NCBI RefSeq assembly: GCF_000373385.1
Contig: NZ_KB891317.1
Span: forward strand, 248,001 to 312,000
DNA: 64,000 nt
Origin: Thiobacillus thioparus DSM 505
GTDB lineage: Bacteria > Pseudomonadota > Gammaproteobacteria > Burkholderiales > Thiobacillaceae
Direction of reading: 5' to 3'
In this document: positions 9,651-17,707 of the stretch, in pieces
Layout of the letters: each line of letters begins with the position of its first letter
Numbering within the stretch: the stretch's first letter is position 1
Translations under genes and position numbers: made by a program
The notes under the pieces: model-generated
Told to the model about the DNA's origin: nothing
What the model saw: the letters and a program-made list of their open reading frames with translations, nothing else
The model's database searches: none

Positions 9651-10114
9651 AGAAACTGATGCAGAAAATGGGCGTTGCCGTCCTGGCATTGCTTGCCCTT
9701 GGTTCTCCCGCCCTGGCGGAAGACCTGATCATGGCGCGCATGAACGCCCCCTTTCCCGAGGCGATGACGCTGCTGCAAAGCGCCATTTCGTCCCGTGGCT
9801 ATACGATCACCCGCCTGCAACAGGTGAACGAAAACCTGGCCCGGCGCGAATTCAAGAGCGACATGTACCGCGTGGTGTATTTCGGCAAGCTGGACGAAGT
9901 GCGGCAGGTGACGGCCGCCCATCCCGAACTGATCCCCTTCCTGCCGCTGAACATCACGATTTTTGCAGAAGGCGAACAGGCCATCCTGGTGGCGAGCCAT
10001 CCGCAGGCGCTGCAGCAGTTTTTCCCGGATCCGGCCCTGAAACCCGTGCTGGAACGCTGGGAAAAGGATATGGACGAGATCATGGACGAATTGCGCGAAG
10101 GCGCCGACTCGTAA
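9647..10114 (+). CDS. Exported DUF302 protein
   Basis: This 155-residue protein has a clear signal peptide (MKKLMQKMGVAVLALLALG, cleavage near ALA-ED). A DUF302 domain follows: PFPEAMTLLQSAISSRGYTI, LPLNITIFAEGEQAILVASH, then a helical acidic tail. DUF302 proteins are small alpha/beta proteins of unknown function. It overlaps the cytochrome-DUF302 gene by four bases, so the two probably form a complex or act in the same step. It resembles the C-terminal part of its partner, which suggests an ancient duplication with fusion of one copy to a cytochrome. Confidence 0.83.
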   Translation: MKKLMQKMGVAVLALLALGSPALAEDLIMARMNAPFPEAMTLLQSAISSRGYTITRLQQVNENLARREFKSDMYRVVYFGKLDEVRQVTAAHPELIPFLPLNITIFAEGEQAILVASHPQALQQFFPDPALKPVLERWEKDMDEIMDELREGADS

Positions 10115-10140
10115 ACGTAGCGTCTGCCGTCACGCGCTTG

Positions 10141-10161
10141 CCGCCCGGCAGCGTCGGGCGG
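10141..10161 (+). terminator. GC-rich hairpin after the DUF302 gene
   Basis: CCGCCCG-gcagcgt-CGGGCGG is a 7-bp perfect stem 26 bp after the DUF302 stop. There is no T tract, so termination is uncertain; it may instead protect the transcript 3' end. Confidence 0.35.
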
Positions 10162-10271
10162 AAATCAATGGACTATGATGAATTCACACGGTCTGCAGCC
10201 TGTCGTGATGAGGGCGGACGGTTGTGAGGCGCCCGGCTTTCCCGGACGTACGCACGTAAGCGAGGTGCATC

Positions 10272-10715
10272 ATGTACAAGTCCATTCTGGTGGCGATCGA
10301 TGGCAGCCAGACATCCGAACTGGCGCTGAACGAGGCCATTCAATTCGCCAGGGCGGCAGGATCGCGCCTGCGCATTGTCAACGTGGTGGATGAAGTGAAC
10401 CTCAACTGGTCTGAATTCCCGAACACGGCGGAACTCTGGGACGTGCTGGTCGCTAGCGGGCGAGCGCTGCTCGGCAAGGCAGCTTCCACGGCAGCCGAGG
10501 CCGGCGTCGAGGCCGATACCCGGCTGATCGAACTGGACAGACTGGGCGATCGCATCCCCGATGCCTTGGCGCGCGAAGCCGACGCCTGGCCGGCCGATCT
10601 GATCGTGGTCGGGACGCATGGCCGGCGCGGTCTGAGCCATCTGTTACTGGGAAGCGTCGCCGAGGGAATCGTGCGTGTGGCGAGCAAGCCGGTCCTGCTC
10701 GTCCGCGGCAAGTAG
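10272..10715 (+). CDS. Universal stress protein UspA family
   Basis: This is a 147-residue single Usp domain. It begins MYKSILVAIDGSQTSELAL, with the nucleotide-binding Asp near residue 10. It ends with the ATP-binding signature GTHGRRGLSHLLLGSVAEGI followed by SKPVLLVR. Such proteins are cytoplasmic, bind ATP as dimers and respond to starvation or redox stress. The gene lies 36 bp ahead of a small unknown gene on the same strand and may share its transcript. Confidence 0.9.
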   Translation: MYKSILVAIDGSQTSELALNEAIQFARAAGSRLRIVNVVDEVNLNWSEFPNTAELWDVLVASGRALLGKAASTAAEAGVEADTRLIELDRLGDRIPDALAREADAWPADLIVVGTHGRRGLSHLLLGSVAEGIVRVASKPVLLVRGK

Positions 10716-10751
10716 CCGTGTTTTTCTCCCGTTTTCGATAAGGAGAGCAAG

Positions 10752-10985
10752 ATGAACGCAAGGCTGAATGACGTGCTTGTACACATCAACGAAACGCTCG
10801 ACGACGAGGCATTGCATCGTCTCGAGGAGGGCATCCGCCATGATGCGGGCGTGATATCGGTGGGACATCGCCCGGAAAAAACGCACATGATCATGGTGGT
10901 CTACGATACGGACGCCACCCGGGCGTCCAGCCTGCTCCATCGCTTCCAGGAGCGAGGGCTGCACGCCCAGGTTGTCGGGCTGTGA
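10752..10985 (+). CDS. Small ferredoxin-fold (HMA-like) protein of unknown function
   Basis: This is a 77-residue soluble protein with a strong Shine-Dalgarno (aaggagag) a few bases before the ATG. The pattern (ETLDDEALHRLEEGIRHDAG, GVISVGHRPEKTHMIMVVYD, FQERGLHAQVV) fits the beta-alpha-beta-beta-alpha-beta fold of heavy-metal-associated domains. It lacks the CxxC metal site, so copper binding like CopZ is not supported. It follows the universal stress protein gene and is probably co-expressed with it. Function unknown. Confidence 0.7.
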   Translation: MNARLNDVLVHINETLDDEALHRLEEGIRHDAGVISVGHRPEKTHMIMVVYDTDATRASSLLHRFQERGLHAQVVGL

Positions 10986-11007
10986 GGCCCGCCTGGCCCA
11001 GCAGACA

Positions 11008-11031
11008 GCCACCCGCGCCGGCGCGGGTGGC
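11008..11031. terminator. Bidirectional hairpin between convergent genes
   Basis: GCCACCCGCGCC/GGCGCGGGTGGC is a perfect 24-bp palindrome. It sits between the 3' ends of the small HMA-like gene (plus) and dsrA (minus), where a shared terminator is expected. No T tract follows on the plus strand. Confidence 0.5.
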
Positions 11032-11055
11032 GTCATCCGACGATACCTGTCTCGC

Positions 11056-12360
11056 TCAGGCCGCTTGCTGCCTGTATTCCACCCACTTGGCCACCTGCTC
11101 GTCCCAGTCGTCGGAACGGAAGTAAGGGTTGGAACGCGGCTCCTTGATCATGTTGGGATCGACCGGGATATCCATGCCTTCGAGGAAGTTGGAGAGTCCG
11201 ATGCGCTCGATCATTTCGCCAGTGCGCTCGTGGTCCAGCGCGTTCTCCGCGAAGAAGTCGAGGATGTTGCGGGCCAGTTCGTTCAGCTTCTCGAAGTCCT
11301 CGTCGGTTTCCAGCTTCATGAACGGAATGATCACGCTGCCCATGGTGGCGCCGATCTTCAGCACGCCCTTGCCGCCCACCAGGATGGACACGCCTTTGTC
11401 GTTACCGGGCAGCAGGCCGCCGGGAATGACATTCAGGCAGTGCATGCAGCGCACGCAGTTCTTGTTGTCGATGCACAGCGCATTGCCGTCGCCCAGCTTG
11501 GCAACCGAAGTGTGCGCGTCCACCCTGACCTGATCCTCGGGTACGACGGTGATGGCCTTGGTCGGACAGCGGCCGACGACGTCGTTGTAGAGGTCGTGCA
11601 TGCCGTGCACCTTGTAATAGTCCTGCACCAGTGCCTCGTTGACGCGGATGTTGTCGCGCCAGGTGCCGATGGTGGCCATGTCGGAACGCTGGATGGCGTT
11701 GACGCAATCGTTCGGGCAGCCGGAGAACTTGAATTTGAACTTGTAGGGCAGGGACGGACGGTGCATGTCGTCCAGGTTGTTGTTGATGACGGTGCGTAAC
11801 GCGCGCGCCTCGTCGAAACACGACATTTCGCAGCGTGCCGAACCCACGCAGGACATCGAGGTGCGCAGCGCCGGGCCGGCGCCGCCGAGGTCGAAGCCGA
11901 TCTCATTGAGGCCGTTGAACACCGCCTGCACGTTCTCGCTGCTGACGCCCTGGAACATGATGTCGCCTGATTGGCCATGGAAGGCGATCAGGCCCGAGCC
12001 GCCGTTGTCGACCCACACGTCGCACAGCTTGCGCAGCAGGTCGGAGGTGTAGTGCATGCCGGCCGGCGGCTGCACGCGTAGCGTGTGGAATTCGGCGGCC
12101 TCGGGGAAGAGCGGCTTGCCGGATTTGTCCTTCAGCTCGGTGAAGCGCGGAATGATGCCGCCGCCATAGCCGAACACGCCGACCGTGCCGCCTTTCCAGA
12201 AGCCCTTGCGGGTTTCGTAGGAGGTTTCCAGCTGACCGATCAGGTCGGCCATCATGCCGTTGTCCTTGGCCAGTCGCTTCAGGCCAGTCACGAAGCTCGG
12301 CCACGGTCCGCTTTCAAGCTGGTCGAGCATGGGAGTGTCATAGAGGGGGCGAGTAGACAT
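11056..12360 (-). CDS. dsrA: Dissimilatory sulfite reductase alpha subunit, solitary copy
   Basis: This 434-residue protein is the usual DsrA length. It has the sirohaem-[4Fe-4S] cysteines in SMSCVGSARCEMSC (CX5C) and KFSGCPNDCVNA (CX3C). It also has an inserted ferredoxin domain with CVRCMHCLNVIPGG and an isolated RCPTKAI cysteine. The chosen start MSTRPLYDTPML at 12360 has a GGAGA ribosome site seven bases upstream; a longer in-frame extension looks non-coding. In sulfur oxidisers reverse DsrAB oxidises persulfide sulfur carried by DsrC to sulfite in the cytoplasm, and needs DsrB. No dsrB or other dsr gene lies beside it. It is either an extra copy with its partner elsewhere or has a new role. 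All cofactor cysteines seem to be kept, so it is not obviously decaying. Confidence 0.93.
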   Translation of the reverse strand: MSTRPLYDTPMLDQLESGPWPSFVTGLKRLAKDNGMMADLIGQLETSYETRKGFWKGGTVGVFGYGGGIIPRFTELKDKSGKPLFPEAAEFHTLRVQPPAGMHYTSDLLRKLCDVWVDNGGSGLIAFHGQSGDIMFQGVSSENVQAVFNGLNEIGFDLGGAGPALRTSMSCVGSARCEMSCFDEARALRTVINNNLDDMHRPSLPYKFKFKFSGCPNDCVNAIQRSDMATIGTWRDNIRVNEALVQDYYKVHGMHDLYNDVVGRCPTKAITVVPEDQVRVDAHTSVAKLGDGNALCIDNKNCVRCMHCLNVIPGGLLPGNDKGVSILVGGKGVLKIGATMGSVIIPFMKLETDEDFEKLNELARNILDFFAENALDHERTGEMIERIGLSNFLEGMDIPVDPNMIKEPRSNPYFRSDDWDEQVAKWVEYRQQAA

Positions 12361-12973
12361 GGCAGTCTCCAGAGAATTAAGGAAGACCTTTTCCAGTCTA
12401 GACAATACCTGACTGATTTTCTCGGGATTACCCCAAATGGGTAGGTTTTTCTGTAACACATTGTTTTTGTTATGAGTGTGTGCGTCGTGCCAATGCCATT
12501 TTCCATGCCGTGCGCTTTGGTCGTGTTGGATAGGTGGTCCTCTGCGGCCGTAAGCCGCCTGGTGTGCTGTGGATCAGGCGCCGGCGTTTCGTGAATTCGA
12601 TGTCCAACTTGTTTTATGAGAAGGCTGCTCTGGTACAGACGCCACGCAGAAATGATCGAGAGCCAGCGTGGCTGAAACCAGGAACAACTTGCTGCCGCCA
12701 AGCAAGACCGCTTGATGCGCGTTGCGTAACGTGCGCATGCCGGCTGGACCGACAGCGGTACCCTGTTGTTTAATAAACCGCGCAATCGGGGTAGACATGA
12801 CGTGAAGAGGCAGGGTCGCGCGACGGAACCATGACCGTTATTCTCGATGAGATGGCCTATGCTGGTTGTAATCGAGGTGTGCGCTGGCCTTGGCCGGCCG
12901 CATCGACACGAACATCAGAATAAAAAATTTAAAGCGGAGGACAGTCCGAACCGGAAGGCTGAAGGAATGTACC
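12361..12973. other. Intergenic region: divergent promoters of dsrA and the receiver gene
   Basis: No convincing gene is present. The part next to dsrA (12410-12480) is AT-rich and should hold its promoter. A weak minus-strand frame (12574-12798, starting MSTPIARFIKQQG) has no ribosome site and no family resemblance. The last 60 bases before 12974 are A-rich and end in a GAAGGA ribosome site. Confidence 0.4.
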
Positions 12974-13366
12974 GTGGCAACTGTCCTGATCATTGAAGAC
13001 AACCCCCACAACATGAAGCTGGCGAGCTTTCTGTTGGAAAACGCCGGCTACACGGCATTGCAGGCGAGCGACGCGCAAGCCGGAATCGCGCTGGCGCGGA
13101 TGCATCGGCCTGACATCATCCTGATGGATATTCAGCTACCCGGGATGGACGGGCTCGCCGCCACCCAAGTGATCAAGGCAGATGCCGGCTTGCGGCATAG
13201 CAAGGTTTTTGCGCTGACTGCCTTTGCCATGAAAGGCGACGAGGACAAAATCCGGGCGGCGGGCTGCGACGGCTATATCGCCAAGCCCTTCAATTACCGA
13301 AGATTTCTCGAAACGATCGCGGCCGCGCTGCCCGCCGACGCGACCATAGACCTGCAGGGAGAATAG
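12974..13366 (+). CDS. Single-domain response regulator (CheY/DivK type)
   Basis: This 130-residue protein is a lone receiver domain without output domain. It has the acidic pair in LIIEDNPHNMKLA, the phospho-acceptor Asp in PDIILMDIQLPGMDG, the Thr in ALTAFAMKGDE and the Lys in GYIAKPFNYRRF. The GTG at 12974 is preferred as start because GAAGGA lies ten bases upstream and the receiver begins at once. It heads a three-gene signalling cluster with an HD-GYP regulator (six-base gap) and a hybrid kinase. It is probably a phospho-relay intermediate or kinase-controlled protein-protein switch, like DivK. Confidence 0.88.
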   Translation: MATVLIIEDNPHNMKLASFLLENAGYTALQASDAQAGIALARMHRPDIILMDIQLPGMDGLAATQVIKADAGLRHSKVFALTAFAMKGDEDKIRAAGCDGYIAKPFNYRRFLETIAAALPADATIDLQGE

Positions 13367-13372
13367 GCACAC

Positions 13373-14440
13373 ATGGACGCCGCCGTCATACAAAAAACCA
13401 TCCTGATCGTCGATGACGATGCCAAGAACCGGGCCCATCTCTCGCTGCTGCTGAAAGCCGAAGGCTATCGCACGTTCGAGGTGCAGACCGGCGAAGCCGC
13501 CCTCCAGTGGGCGACGACGGAGAAACCGGACCTCATCCTGCTCGATGCCATGATGCCGGGCATGGACGGCTTTCAGGTCGCGGCGGAACTCAAGGCCGCC
13601 GATGCCACCCGGGCCATCCCCATCATCATGGTGACCTCCCTGTCGGGACGCGAATCGAGGCTGGCCGCCCTGCAGAGCGGCGTCGAGGAATTCCTCACCA
13701 AGCCGGTGGACCGCGCGGAATTGTGGGTACGCGTCCGGAACCTCTTGCGGCTCAAGGAATACAGCGATTTTCTCGCCAACTACAACCACACGCTGGAAGT
13801 CCAGGTGAGGGAACGCACCGAGCAACTCGTCGAAAGCCAGTTCGACACGCTCTACACCATTTTGCGCGCGGCGGAATTCCGCGACGAGGAAACTGGTGCG
13901 CATATCCGCCGCATCAGCCACTATTGCAAGCATCTGGCTGGACAATTGGGGATGCCGCAGGACTTCGTCGAGACGATCTATCATGCGAGCCCACTGCACG
14001 ACATCGGCAAAATCGGCGTGCCGGATATGGTCCTGCTCAAGCCGGGCCGCCTCGATTCGGTGGAGTGGGAGAGCATGAAGTCCCATTCCGAACTCGGCGC
14101 CAGGATCCTGGGCAGCGGGAGGAGTACTTCGCCCTACACCCGCATGGGTGCGGCCATTGCCCAGAATCACCATGAGAAATGGGATGGCAGCGGCTATCCC
14201 GGCCGGCTTGCGGGGGAAGCCATCCCGCTGGAAGCGCGGATCATGGCGATCTGCGACGTGTACGACGCGCTCCGCAGCGTACGTCCCTACAAGCTCGCGT
14301 TTACCCACGAGCAAGCCTTCAGCCTGATCGTCGAGGGAGACGAGCGGACCCACCCCAGCCATTTCGATCCTGCCGTACTGGCTGCGTTTACCCGCTGCGC
14401 CGACGTATTCAACGACATCTACCAATCGCACACCGACTGA
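13373..14440 (+). CDS. Response regulator with HD-GYP output (cyclic-di-GMP phosphodiesterase, RpfG type)
   Basis: This is a 355-residue protein. The receiver (residues 1-130) has the Asp in PDLILLDAMMPGMDGFQ and the Lys in EEFLTKPVDR. A short coiled linker (LEVQVRERTEQLVESQ) leads to an HD-GYP domain with HDIGKIGVPDMVL and NHHEKWDGSGYPGRLAGEAI. Both metal-ligand motifs are intact and the GYP triad is present, so it should hydrolyse cyclic-di-GMP when phosphorylated. It lies between a lone receiver and a hybrid kinase, both likely partners. The likely role is control of attachment or biofilm in response to the signal sensed by the kinase. Confidence 0.92.
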   Translation: MDAAVIQKTILIVDDDAKNRAHLSLLLKAEGYRTFEVQTGEAALQWATTEKPDLILLDAMMPGMDGFQVAAELKAADATRAIPIIMVTSLSGRESRLAALQSGVEEFLTKPVDRAELWVRVRNLLRLKEYSDFLANYNHTLEVQVRERTEQLVESQFDTLYTILRAAEFRDEETGAHIRRISHYCKHLAGQLGMPQDFVETIYHASPLHDIGKIGVPDMVLLKPGRLDSVEWESMKSHSELGARILGSGRSTSPYTRMGAAIAQNHHEKWDGSGYPGRLAGEAIPLEARIMAICDVYDALRSVRPYKLAFTHEQAFSLIVEGDERTHPSHFDPAVLAAFTRCADVFNDIYQSHTD

Positions 14441-14490
14441 GCGATGGCGCGCGCACCCACCTCCCCGACCACACCGACACGAACCTCGCC

Positions 14491-17025
14491 ATGACAGAAT
14501 CGACAGACTCCGGAAACGCCCGAGAGCGGGCCCTGTGGTACGGCCATGCGATGGAACAGCTGGTCGAGGTGGTGCAACGCCTGTCGATGGCGCGCGACCT
14601 GGCCACGGTGATGGACATCGTCAAACATGCGGCGCGTGCGCTCACCGGCGCCGACGGCGCAACCTTCGTGCTGCGCGACGGCGACAAATGCTTCTATGCC
14701 GACGAGGATGCGATCAGCCCCCTGTGGAAAGGGCAGCGTTTTCCCATGGATGTCTGCATCAGCGGCTGGGCCATGTTGAATCGGCAGCCTGCAGTGATCG
14801 AGGACATCTACGCCGATTCGCGCATTCCCGCCGATGCCTATCGCCCCACCTTCGTCAAAAGCCTGGCGATGGTGCCGATCCGCACCCTGGATCCGGTGGG
14901 CGCCATCGGCAACTACTGGGCGGAGCGGCATCAGCCGAGTCCGGAACAGGTGAAGGTGCTGCAGGCGCTCGCGGACACGACGGCGGTCGCGCTGGAGAAC
15001 GTACAGGTCTACGCGGAGCTCGAGAAGCGCGTTCGCGAACGCACCCTGGAACTGGAAACCATCCTCGACAACATCCAGGTGGGCGTCGTTTTTTCCACCC
15101 ACAACCGCATCGTGCGCGCCAATCCCAAGACAGCCGACCTGTTCGGCACGGTTTCGCCTGACGCGCTGGTGGGCACGCCGATCCGCTCGCTGCTGCAGCC
15201 GACAGGAAGCGGGACGCTATGGGGCGACTCCGGGCAGGAACGTGCGCCAAGCGAGATCTTCGATACCGAAATCCAGCTGAAGCGCCAGGCCGTTCCGTTC
15301 TGGGCGCACGTCGTCCACAAGCCGCTGGATCCCGAGCTTTATCCGGACGGCGCGATCTGGATGATCGACGATATCAGCGCAGCCAAGGAAAAGGAAAGCC
15401 TGCTCATCCAGATGCACCAGGCCGCCGAGGAATCGACCCGCTTCAAAAGCGAATTTCTGGCCAGCATGAGTCACGAGCTGCGCACGCCGCTCAACGCGAT
15501 CATCGGCTTCTCGGAAGTGTTGCGCGACGGCCTGGTCGGCGAACTGAACGACAAGCAGCACGAGTATCTGTGCGACATATTCGACAGCGGCCAGCATCTG
15601 CTCGCGCTCATCAACGACGTGCTCGATCTATCCAAGGTCGAGGCGGGCAAGATGCACCTGGAACTGGAGAAAACCGATCCCATCCCCTTGTTGGGCGGCA
15701 GCCTCTCCATCGTCAAGGAGAAATCGCTGGCGCACCGGATCAGCCTGAAGCTGGAAGTGCCCGAGGAGATGGGGCCGTGCTGGCTGGATCCGCGCAAGCT
15801 CAAGCAGATCGTCTACAACCTGCTTTCCAATGCGGTCAAATTCACGCCGGAAGGCGGCGCGGTCACGCTGCATGCCGGCGTGGTGACGCGCGAGGCGGCG
15901 TTGCAGCGGGCAGACGATCTGCCCGAAGTGCGCACGCCGCTTCCCGAGAACGTCGATGCCTTCCTGCAGATCGACGTGTCCGACAGCGGCATCGGCATCG
16001 AGGCGGACGACATGGCGCGGCTGTTTCAGCCTTTCGTTCAGATCGACAGCTCGCTGTCCCGCCGTTTCGAAGGAACGGGCCTGGGTCTGGCGCTGGTACG
16101 CAAGCTGGCGGAGCTGCATGGCGGCGCCGTGCGGGTGGCCAGCCTGCCCGGCCGCGGCAGCCGCTTTACGGTATGGCTGCCTTACCGCGACACGCCCGGC
16201 GAATCAGACAGGCAGGCCATCCTGGTCCGGCCCGATGCCATGCCGGTGGTGGCGGAAGCACCGCGGGTGCTGGTGGTGGAGGACAACAACCAGGCGGCCG
16301 ATCTCATCCGCATGCAACTGGAGGCCAACGGCTGCGAAGTCATGCGCGCGGCTTCGGCCCGGATCGCGCTCTCCATGCTGAACGAGCCGCCGTGGCCCGA
16401 CCTGATCAGCCTCGATATCCTGCTGCCCGACATGGACGGCTGGGAGCTCCTCGCCCAGATCAAGCAGAACCCGCAGTTCGCGCAGATCCCCGTGGTCATC
16501 ATGTCGATCGTCGCCGACTGCAGCAAGGGCTTCTCGCTGGGGGCCGCCGAGGTGCTGCAAAAGCCCGTGTTGAAGGATGGCCTCGATGCCGCACTGGAGC
16601 GGCTCGGGCTCGGGCGCACCGACGAAGCCGGCAAGCCGCAGACCATCCTGGTCGTAGACGACGATCCGCATGCGGTCGAGCTCGCCATGGCCTACCTCAG
16701 ATCCTTCCCCTTCAAGGTGCTGCAGGCGTCTGGCGGAGCGGAAGGCATTTCGATGGCGCAAACCCATCTGCCCAGCCTGATCATCCTCGACCTGATGATG
16801 CCGGAGGTGAGCGGCTTCGAAGTGGTGGAGGCGCTCGCCGTGCAGCCCGAAACGGCCAAGATCCCCATCCTCGTCCTCACTGCCAAGCTGCTGACGGCGG
16901 AAGATCAGCACGCGTTGAACGGCCGCGTCACCCAGATCATGGAAAAGTCGGATTTCAACCAGCGCCGCTTCATGAGCGAAGTATGGCGGGCGCTGGGCCG
17001 CAGGCAGTTTGTCCCGCTACAGTAA
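14491..17025 (+). CDS. Hybrid sensor histidine kinase: GAF-PAS-HisKA-HATPase-REC-REC
   Basis: This is an 844-residue cytoplasmic protein without membrane helices. A GAF domain spans about 20-175 (MDIVKHAARALTGADGATF). A coiled linker leads to a PAS domain (ILDNIQVGVVFSTHNRIV). The kinase core has His in FLASMSHELRTPLNAIIGF, an N box (IVYNLLSNAVKFTPEGG) and G boxes (DSGIGIEADD, GTGLGLALVRKL). The first receiver has Asp in DLISLDILLPDMDGW and Lys in VLQKPVL. The second has Asp in LIILDLMMPEVSGF but MEKSDF in place of the usual KPF. The frame continues upstream, but ATG 14491 (MTESTDSGNARERAL) lies outside the preceding HD-GYP gene and is chosen. The GAF domain would sense a soluble ligand or redox state. 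Confidence 0.9.
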   Translation: MTESTDSGNARERALWYGHAMEQLVEVVQRLSMARDLATVMDIVKHAARALTGADGATFVLRDGDKCFYADEDAISPLWKGQRFPMDVCISGWAMLNRQPAVIEDIYADSRIPADAYRPTFVKSLAMVPIRTLDPVGAIGNYWAERHQPSPEQVKVLQALADTTAVALENVQVYAELEKRVRERTLELETILDNIQVGVVFSTHNRIVRANPKTADLFGTVSPDALVGTPIRSLLQPTGSGTLWGDSGQERAPSEIFDTEIQLKRQAVPFWAHVVHKPLDPELYPDGAIWMIDDISAAKEKESLLIQMHQAAEESTRFKSEFLASMSHELRTPLNAIIGFSEVLRDGLVGELNDKQHEYLCDIFDSGQHLLALINDVLDLSKVEAGKMHLELEKTDPIPLLGGSLSIVKEKSLAHRISLKLEVPEEMGPCWLDPRKLKQIVYNLLSNAVKFTPEGGAVTLHAGVVTREAALQRADDLPEVRTPLPENVDAFLQIDVSDSGIGIEADDMARLFQPFVQIDSSLSRRFEGTGLGLALVRKLAELHGGAVRVASLPGRGSRFTVWLPYRDTPGESDRQAILVRPDAMPVVAEAPRVLVVEDNNQAADLIRMQLEANGCEVMRAASARIALSMLNEPPWPDLISLDILLPDMDGWELLAQIKQNPQFAQIPVVIMSIVADCSKGFSLGAAEVLQKPVLKDGLDAALERLGLGRTDEAGKPQTILVVDDDPHAVELAMAYLRSFPFKVLQASGGAEGISMAQTHLPSLIILDLMMPEVSGFEVVEALAVQPETAKIPILVLTAKLLTAEDQHALNGRVTQIMEKSDFNQRRFMSEVWRALGRRQFVPLQ

Positions 17026-17707
17026 CCCTCAGGAGAATGCATGATTTGAGGTTGTTGGCTGTCTCTTGTTTGGGCAGAGACGTCTGTGGCCTCAGGGTGA
17101 TTGAACGGCAGGGGGCGCGCGCTTTGCTGACGCTGGAAACGAACTCAGTCTGAATAGCCACTCGCACTCGCTAGCTTGGCAAGCGGGTAACCAACTCCGA
17201 GGGCCAAACACGGCTAGCCGGACAGATTGTCTTTAAAATCAAGCATATCGTCGCGGATTTTGCGATGTTGCCGACGTCGGGATCGACGCCCCCGGCGCCT
17301 CTCGCCCGCCGGATACGGATAACAGGCCTGTCGGAGCATGCCGATACTGTCGTAAGTTTCGTCTGACACCATCCGGGCTGGCGCCGGCAACGGGATGTTA
17401 AGCCGCGAATAAGTGGCTTGCTTGGTGAGACGAATAGAAAATCTCCGCATTGAGAACCACCGACGTTCGCCGCTCCTTGTTCTCGGCCGACAAATTTCCC
17501 CTTGCAAATAAATTTGCCAGCCCTATGGTGCATAACTGGTTTGCGCTATGTGGACCGGCCGAGGGATACCCAATCATCGGACAACAGCGAATAGCGATTT
17601 GGGGCCTCGAGGCAGTGTGTTCTGCAGCATGCATCTGTAGGCGCCTAGCTATTTCGTATACGAAGGGCTCGTGTTCGTATTTTTGAGACCTGAGGAGATC
17701 TGAACCC
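17026..17707. other. Long intergenic region before aprM
   Basis: This 682-bp region holds no gene I can support. Short frames are present on both strands (for example minus 17214-17372, starting MVSDETYDSIGML) but lack ribosome sites and family resemblance. GC content drops in the second half, as expected for a promoter region or remnant DNA. The palindrome at 17653-17664 is listed separately. Confidence 0.45.
17653..17680. promoter_or_regulatory. Palindrome plus half-site upstream of aprM, possible operator
   Basis: TTCGTATACGAA (17653-17664) is a perfect 12-bp palindrome. Its left half TTCGTAT recurs at 17674-17680, exactly 21 bp downstream, which is two helical turns. The pair lies 28-55 bp before the aprM start, where a regulator or polymerase would bind. 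The binding protein is unknown. Confidence 0.4.

Noticed and set aside
12574-12798. 74-residue minus-strand frame upstream of dsrA
   Set aside because: No Shine-Dalgarno and no recognised family; kept as intergenic.
17214-17507. 97-residue minus-strand frame upstream of aprM
   Set aside because: No ribosome site for its Met codons, very Arg-rich, no relatives recognised.
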